Shown: positions 5,946 through 10,246 of the stretch, piece by piece
How positions within the stretch are numbered: position 1 is the first letter of the stretch
Layout of the letters: each line of letters starts with the position of its first letter
Assembly (NCBI GenBank): GCA_963973975.1
Contig: CAXBCF010000041.1
Coordinates: 1 to 10,246, forward strand
Reading direction: 5' to 3'
Source of the DNA: UBA1494_A sp963973975
GTDB lineage: Bacteria; Bacteroidota; Bacteroidia; Flavobacteriales_E; Vicingaceae
Length of the DNA stretch: 10,246 nt
Notes under the pieces: generated by a model
Databases searched by the model: none
The model's input: the letters and a program-made list of their open reading frames with translations, nothing else
What the model was told of the DNA's origin: nothing
Position numbers and translations under genes: made by a program

Positions 5946-6934
5946 TTTACTTCGTCTTGAACTGCATTTATACCACTTTGTAACACTTGTCCGTCAGTTT
6001 TTGATTGACCATTACTTTGACCATAAGTAAAATCACCTTGACTACTTTGATTATTAATAATTAAAATGCCGCCTAAAGGTTTCTTTTCAGGAATAATAGA
6101 AGTTGCATTGTAATTTGTGACTGTACTATTGTTTTCATCAGGAAAAAATCCAAATCCATCGCCCTTTGGGCTACCATCATTTAATAATGCATTTATTTCT
6201 GATTGGGTTTCTAAAGGAGATAAATTATTATCCTTGTCTGTTTTAACCATAAAAGAATTTACATCAGAATTATTAGTCTGAACATTTCTTGTATTTTCAA
6301 CATTTGATTGCGTCCCTTCAGCAGATACTACGGCAATTTCTACAATTTCTTCAGCTTTTAAAACTTTAAAAACAGCGATTGCATTGGATAATGCTTCACC
6401 TTCTAATCCACTCTTTCTAGCGAATTTGTCAATGCTCCAATTTAAATCTGTGGTGTAATAAGCATTCTTGCCTTTTCCTTCTACTTTAAGTCCAAAGGCT
6501 TTTTGACCGCCAAGACTTTGAACAATACTATGAAATGCAGCTGCTGCACTTTCATTAGAAGGCTTAACTGCCTTTCCGTCAGGGTCAACAAAAAGTATTG
6601 GATTATTTACCACAAAATTGTAAGGTGAGTAACTTGGAAATTCAGAGGCTAAGGGGTCGGGGCTTAGCCAACGGCTGACAATATCTGGTTCAAGCGTGGC
6701 TTCTGAATACATTGTATCAATTTGCACGAATGCAACAATTTGTTTTGATTTCGTATTGTAAAGTATTGAACCAATTTGAACAAGTGTATCATTATCAAAT
6801 GTTTCGTTATACTTTCCTTGACTGAGTGTTGCTATTTTTGGCGTATAGCCATATTCAGCAAATGGATTGTCTTGTGCTTGTGTTGAAATAAAGCCAACAA
6901 ACAAGGCGAAAAGGAGAAGCAGTTTTTTCATCAT
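5942..6934 (-). CDS. Small exported Rhs-core-like protein with unrecognised C-terminal domain
   Basis: A 330-aa protein. The first 121 residues match the unit B protein: signal peptide (ending STQAQ), conserved head DNPFAEYGYTPKIATLSQG, then IVSRWLSPDPLA and NNPILFVDPDGK, the Rhs core boundary. Residues 122-330 are unrelated to unit B and I recognise no toxin family in them. They are Asn/Ser/Gln-rich towards the end, with segments GDGFGFFPDENN, GGILIINNQSSQGDF and a Gly/Gln-rich tail, and no Cys after the boundary. The homologous start is the ATG at 6931 (2-nt gap, as in unit B); a second ATG at 6934 overlaps the upstream stop by one base. A toxin role rests on architecture and context. Confidence 0.7.
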   Translation of the reverse strand: MMKKLLLLFALFVGFISTQAQDNPFAEYGYTPKIATLSQGKYNETFDNDTLVQIGSILYNTKSKQIVAFVQIDTMYSEATLEPDIVSRWLSPDPLASEFPSYSPYNFVVNNPILFVDPDGKAVKPSNESAAAAFHSIVQSLGGQKAFGLKVEGKGKNAYYTTDLNWSIDKFARKSGLEGEALSNAIAVFKVLKAEEIVEIAVVSAEGTQSNVENTRNVQTNNSDVNSFMVKTDKDNNLSPLETQSEINALLNDGSPKGDGFGFFPDENNSTVTNYNATSIIPEKKPLGGILIINNQSSQGDFTYGQSNGQSKTDGQVLQSGINAVQDEVK

Positions 6935-8022
6935 TAATGGTTTTGAGATTTAAAATTAGAAATTTCTTTGTTTTCGTATTTAGACTTTTCTTCTTTGAGT
7001 GAAACCAACCAATCCAAATACATTTCTTCGGGCATTTTGCGATAACCCATTTCATGGATTTGAGCATAAAGAGTGGTCATTTCAGAAAAGAACTTTTGAG
7101 CTTCAGGAATATTCAAAATATCTGCTGGATATTGAGCATTGTATTTTTTCATTAAAACATCAAACATTTTCTTTTTGGTTTCTGCTTTAAGCAAAAGAGC
7201 GTTTACATAGTGTGGATACACTTCTAAAGCGGCATCACAGCATTTTAAAATGAACTCGCTTTGAGCAATAGTTCCGAGCCTTCTTTCATAACCTTTAGCA
7301 AGGTCAATCATACACAAAGCAACCATTTGCTCATCATTTAAGGCTTCCATGTATACCTTGTTTACAATGGCATCTAAATGAATGTAGCCCGAAGCCATTA
7401 ACCAAGCATCATTAGGGAAGATACCACTTGTCAGTTCCGTATTATACCACCCATTAGCTTTGTTTTGGTGTTTTATATAAAAATGATTGGGTGCAACAGC
7501 AATGTGAGCTTTTGCATTGATTTCGTCTGCAAGAATTTTATAGAGATACGGGAGTGAATGACAATTGCCTTTCTTCGTATCAAGAAGTTTTGAGACGAAC
7601 ATATTTGACCAATCACTGTGCCCCCATATATCATTGAAATCATATTTGTATGGCTGAACTTCGATACTTCTAGAACTGTCAATATTAATATAAGTGGTAT
7701 CTGTAATGATATTGAATAGTGCAGCATATTTTACGACTTCATTTAAGTCAGGATAATCGTAAATCAAATCTTGAGTAGCAATAAACTGTTTTGAAAGTTC
7801 AGCTAAAACCAAGATTTGTTTTAAAAATAAATCTTCATTTAATTGATTCGAGAAATAGGCATTTTCAACAGTAAAAACAGCATCCTTAAAACTTGCGGAG
7901 CAAGTCTTATTGAGCATGCAATTTATGTCTTGAAATGCCTGTTCGTAGATTTCCTGATTGGATTGAGAAAATCCAATTTGACCAAAGATTGCAAATGATA
8001 TGATTAGCAGAAATTTCTTCAT
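6934..8022 (-). CDS. Exported transglutaminase-like protein (362 aa), unit A
   Basis: Signal peptide at residues 1-20 (MKKFLLIISF...IGFSQ). Core motifs are GNCHSLP with C154, APNHFYIKH with H180 and NTELTSG with E196, at exactly the positions of the unit B copy, followed by the same TPR-like C-terminal region. Residues 61-125 differ most from unit B (LNEDLFLKQI, YINIDSSRSIEVQ), while the core and C-terminus are nearly identical. That pattern suggests a variable surface between the signal peptide and the catalytic core. The start overlaps the upstream stop by 4 nt and the stop abuts the toxin-like gene. Role as for the unit B copy. Confidence 0.7.
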   Translation of the reverse strand: MKKFLLIISFAIFGQIGFSQSNQEIYEQAFQDINCMLNKTCSASFKDAVFTVENAYFSNQLNEDLFLKQILVLAELSKQFIATQDLIYDYPDLNEVVKYAALFNIITDTTYINIDSSRSIEVQPYKYDFNDIWGHSDWSNMFVSKLLDTKKGNCHSLPYLYKILADEINAKAHIAVAPNHFYIKHQNKANGWYNTELTSGIFPNDAWLMASGYIHLDAIVNKVYMEALNDEQMVALCMIDLAKGYERRLGTIAQSEFILKCCDAALEVYPHYVNALLLKAETKKKMFDVLMKKYNAQYPADILNIPEAQKFFSEMTTLYAQIHEMGYRKMPEEMYLDWLVSLKEEKSKYENKEISNFKSQNH

Positions 8023-9446
8023 CTTTTCAGTTCAATATCTTGATTAATTTTTAAAATCATCTGTTGACTTTCTTGCTTTTGTTTGGCGTTTTGAAGCGAA
8101 CCAAGCCATTTTTCGTAGGCTTCAGCAGGCATTTCTTCAAAACCGAGATTATCGACAAAAGCATACTGGGCATACATTTCATCCAATAGCTGTTTGGCTT
8201 TGGGATATTTGTGAATGTTTTCAGGACTTAAATTGAGTTGTTTTTGAACATACATAAATCGCATCGTTCTGTAATCAGATCTTACCATCTGGGCATTTAT
8301 GTTGTTCGGGTCAAGTTCAAGTGCTTTGTCAATGACCTGTTTCACAAAACTGTCATAGCAATATTTTACAGTATAACCTTTGGCTAAATCGAAAAGCACA
8401 TGCGAAAGCAGTTCCTTTTGGTTCAATGGCAACATGTAAATTTCATTTTGTAGTGCTTCGGCTTTTATGTAACCTGATTGCAAAATAAAAGCGTCTGTTG
8501 TCATCATTCCGTTGGTCAATTCCACATTGTGCCATTTTCCATTATCATCTTGAAATTTTACATAGGAATGACTTGGCGAATAAGCCAATTGAGCTTTAGC
8601 TCCAATTTCTTCTGCTAAAATCAAATAGAGTAGAGGCAATGAATGGCATTGTCCTGAGTTTGTTGCCAATGCTTTTTCAACGAACATTTTTGTCCAATCT
8701 TCATTGGCCATGTAGTCGTCAAAGTCATATTTGAAAGGCAAATGTTTCATGTTCTTGGATTTGATTTCCAAGGTGTCAGAAAAGAAGCGATAAAGAATTA
8801 GGTTTTTAGCAAGGTTGCTATTTTGGTCATATTTCAGCTCTTCCATTTTCCAAGTTAAGAATTGCCCAATTTGTTGAATGGTTTTATTGAATTGCTCAAA
8901 CTGTGCTTGGTTCTCGTAAAATGCGTTTTCGACCAAAAAGTTAGCTTCTTTCAAGGTGAAAGTTTTCTGACCGTCCGCCATTTTGGAAATTTCAGTAAAT
9001 GCTGAACGATAAGCCGAAGCACCTGGAACAGAAGCACAAGAAGGAAGGTTGTAATTCACTGTCGCTGTGGTTGTCGGTTTGGTCGGCTGTGAAATTTCAC
9101 GATAAATCGCATCTAATTCCTGTCGTTGTCTTTGCTGTTTTTGAATGTCTTTTTGATATTGATTTAGTTGCTCTTGATTTTTGTTTTTTTGTGTTGGTAA
9201 GTTTGGAGTCAGGTTGTTATTTGGATTGGGTGTAAAAGGTTTTGGAAAATTATTTTCAAAAGTCGGTGTCTGCGGAGTTTGAATCTGTCCAAAAGTCGTC
9301 AAAGTCGAAATGGTCAGCAGAATAGCTGTCAGTCCGAGCGTTGGCAAGAAAGCAAGTGTTTGGCAAGCGAAGGGTTGGATTGTGCGTTTGGGCTTGACAA
9401 TCTCTTGCTTTGTGCGTTGGCTTTTATGTCTGTTGAAAAGTTTCAT
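8019..9446 (-). CDS. Membrane-anchored or exported transglutaminase-like protein (475 aa), unit A
   Basis: Begins MKLFNRHKSQRTKQE, a basic N-terminus, then a hydrophobic segment at about 30-53 (long signal peptide or anchor, ending TTFGQ). A P/N/Q-rich linker (55-95) and a charged, coiled-coil-like stretch (91-117) follow. The transglutaminase-like core carries SGQCHSLP (C267), SPSHSYVKF (H293) and WHNVELTNG (E309), and TPR-like repeats follow (LAKGY...IDKALELDPNNINAQM). A three-residue insertion in the linker separates it from the unit B copy. The first gene of its operon, it starts 27 nt from the GTT motif of site 3; the 26-nt leader ACATATAAAAAGACAGTGACGG is almost identical in unit B. No clear TAnnTTTG-type promoter was seen in the leader. 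Confidence 0.7.
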   Translation of the reverse strand: MKLFNRHKSQRTKQEIVKPKRTIQPFACQTLAFLPTLGLTAILLTISTLTTFGQIQTPQTPTFENNFPKPFTPNPNNNLTPNLPTQKNKNQEQLNQYQKDIQKQQRQRQELDAIYREISQPTKPTTTATVNYNLPSCASVPGASAYRSAFTEISKMADGQKTFTLKEANFLVENAFYENQAQFEQFNKTIQQIGQFLTWKMEELKYDQNSNLAKNLILYRFFSDTLEIKSKNMKHLPFKYDFDDYMANEDWTKMFVEKALATNSGQCHSLPLLYLILAEEIGAKAQLAYSPSHSYVKFQDDNGKWHNVELTNGMMTTDAFILQSGYIKAEALQNEIYMLPLNQKELLSHVLFDLAKGYTVKYCYDSFVKQVIDKALELDPNNINAQMVRSDYRTMRFMYVQKQLNLSPENIHKYPKAKQLLDEMYAQYAFVDNLGFEEMPAEAYEKWLGSLQNAKQKQESQQMILKINQDIELKR

Positions 9447-9542
9447 TTTATTCCGTCACTGTCTTTTTATATGTTGGGTAACGTTTACTGTATGGTGCGT
9501 TGTGGTTTTGATAAAGATACAATTTCAGTTTAGCACTTAGCA

Positions 9543-9561
9543 AAAACCGCTTGGCGGTTTT
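9543..9561. repeat. Hairpin in the loop of site 3
   Basis: AAAACCGC, loop TTG, GCGGTTTT: a perfect 8-bp stem inside the central loop of site 3. Confidence 0.75.
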
Positions 9562-9577
9562 GTTTCTTGCCTTTTCA

Positions 9578-9599
9578 CAAAATCCGCTAGCGGATTTTG
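9578..9599. repeat. Perfect 22-bp palindrome in the loop of site 3
   Basis: CAAAATCCGC, TA, GCGGATTTTG is an exact palindrome. It shares its CCGC/GCGG core and A/T flanks with the hairpin 17 nt upstream, so the two may be related repeats. Confidence 0.8.
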
Positions 9600-9680
9600 C
9601 GAGCTTTCAAATAGCTTTAAAACTTACCAAACTGACTGACCCACAATGCACTATACAGAGTGTTGTACAATGTTTTTTCT

Positions 9681-10178
9681 TTAGATCCCTCCATTTTTAG
9701 TGGATTCATAAATCATCCTACCATTTACATATTTAAAATAAATCTTTGTCCAATCGCCTAATCCAAGATGAAGGTGTTTTCTTTTCTTCAGTTCCGCATG
9801 GTACGGTGTCAAAGTGATTTTGAATTTATCATTCTCAAGTGAAAGAGGTGATATTTCGATAAACATCAATTTGTTTTTGTTCAGTTTAAAATGCTTTTTC
9901 CGATTTGCTGGTCCTAAGAATATGATTTTATAACCGCTAATAGAGTCAGGAAGACTGCTCAGGTAATCATTGTATCTTATGTACAAAACATCTTCAAAAT
10001 CTTTGTCACCATATTTATTGTAGAATGAATCAATTTCAACAGTGAATTTTTTTATTGCTGTTAAATACAAAGAGTCATTTTCGTCTAGTTCTCTGCCGTC
10101 AAATGAATAATCAAGGTCTTGACAGAACCCCAAAGAAGGTAAAACCGAAATAAGTAAAAAGAGTAAGAGTCTCGTCAT
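9681..10178 (-). CDS. Exported protein of unknown function (165 aa)
   Basis: An N-terminal signal peptide (residues 1-20, LLLFLLISVLPSLGFCQ) predicts export. The mature part is mixed charged, with DELDENDSLYLTAIKKF, an FLGPANRKKHFKLNKNK stretch and a C-terminal GLGDWTKIYFKYVNGRMIYEST that looks beta-rich. I recognise no family. It is alone in its unit: 12 nt from its start codon to the ACAACG of site 4 upstream and 8 nt from its stop to the conserved tail of site 3. The signal peptide resembles that of the MORN/YwqK-like protein of unit A (both end in CQ), but the rest does not. It could be an orphan immunity or accessory protein; this is speculation. Confidence 0.75.
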   Translation of the reverse strand: MTRLLLFLLISVLPSLGFCQDLDYSFDGRELDENDSLYLTAIKKFTVEIDSFYNKYGDKDFEDVLYIRYNDYLSSLPDSISGYKIIFLGPANRKKHFKLNKNKLMFIEISPLSLENDKFKITLTPYHAELKKRKHLHLGLGDWTKIYFKYVNGRMIYESTKNGGI

Positions 10179-10187
10179 TTTAATATT

Positions 10188-10246
10188 TTACAACGTGTCG
10201 CAGCTAAGAGACGTGGGGCATTTCGAAGCTTTTCACTGTCAGTTTA
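10188..10246 (-). repeat. attC-like palindromic site 4, left half only
   Basis: ACAAC (10190-10194), 5 nt GTGTC, then an arm GCAGCTAAGAGACGTGGGGC (10200-10219) and TTTCGAAGCTTTTCACTG (10221-10238). The arm resembles site 2 (GGCTAAGAAACGTAGGGC) and the loop motif is shared with sites 1 and 2. The complementary half lies beyond the right edge and would confirm the site. Confidence 0.65.

Larger units (their letters stand above)
5227..9482 (-). other. Cassette-like unit A (four-gene toxin-immunity block, about 4.26 kb)
   Basis: Homologous to unit B in gene order, in its head (ACCCAACATATAAAAAGACA then TGACGG before the first ATG) and in its 3' hairpin. Homology breaks inside the Rhs-core-like gene and resumes around the stop codon of the last gene. 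Many synonymous differences between the units argue against a very recent tandem duplication. Limits are placed at the GTT of sites 3 and 2. Confidence 0.5.
9473..9672 (-). repeat. attC-like palindromic site 3 (large, with nested hairpins)
   Basis: Inner arms CTGTATGGTGCGTTGTGG (9488-9505) and CCACAATGCACTATACAG (9641-9658) pair with two mismatches that can be G-T wobbles in one strand. AAC (9480-9482) is 5 nt (GTTTA) from the left arm and GTT (9662-9664) is 3 nt (AGT) from the right arm, the same as sites 1 and 2. The outermost bases GTTGGGTAAC and GTTGTACAATG do not pair well, as expected if they come from two different units. The 135-nt loop holds two further perfect hairpins. The roughly 200-bp length exceeds usual attC sites. 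Confidence 0.7.
9483..10194 (-). other. Cassette-like unit C (single gene, about 0.7 kb)
   Basis: Runs in gene direction from GTT at 10192-10194 to GTT at 9480-9482. It holds one gene, its stop codon 9 nt before the tail palindrome's conserved bases, and site 3. Its head GTTGTAAAAT and tail ATTGTACAAC are complementary over GTTGTA/TACAAC, matching the head-tail pattern of units A and B. The size is typical of an integron gene cassette. Confidence 0.5.

Overview
The window is AT-rich and, apart from shadow frames, every gene is on the minus strand. Signal peptides ending in FSQ, AQ or CQ, weak Shine-Dalgarno signals and an Rhs-type DPDGK boundary suggest a member of the Bacteroidota (Flavobacteriia- or Cytophagia-like). 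This is an accessory region, not a housekeeping one.

Layout from left to right. Positions 1-946 hold the first part of an IS3-family insertion sequence: orfA is complete, orfB runs off the left edge. Then come two homologous blocks of almost equal length, block B (about 961-5226) and block A (about 5227-9482). Each reads leftward as a four-gene operon: (1) an exported or membrane-anchored transglutaminase-like protein of about 475 aa with a Q/N/P-rich linker, (2) a shorter exported transglutaminase-like paralogue of 362 aa, (3) a small exported protein ending in an Rhs-core-like segment followed by a variable C-terminal domain, and (4) a small variable gene, probably the immunity gene. A third, short unit (about 9483-10194) carries one exported 165-aa protein of unknown function.

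The units are separated by large imperfect palindromes (954-1087, 5217-5352, 9473-9672, and a partial one from 10188). Stem sequences differ between sites, but all sites share one geometry: AAC, 5 nt, stem, loop, stem, 3 nt, GTT on the plus strand. In the direction of the genes each site follows a stop codon and lies 12-27 nt before the next start codon. This resembles integron attC sites and gene cassettes in orientation and layout, although the core heptamers are not canonical and no integrase is in the window.

Working model (inference): a cassette-like array carries polymorphic toxin-immunity operons. The front of each operon (two transglutaminase-like proteins plus the toxin N-terminus) and its 3' tail are conserved, while the toxin tip and immunity gene are exchanged. 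Block B looks like a GIY-YIG-type nuclease tip with a cytosolic Imm26-like protein. Block A has an unrecognised tip with an exported MORN/YwqK-like partner.
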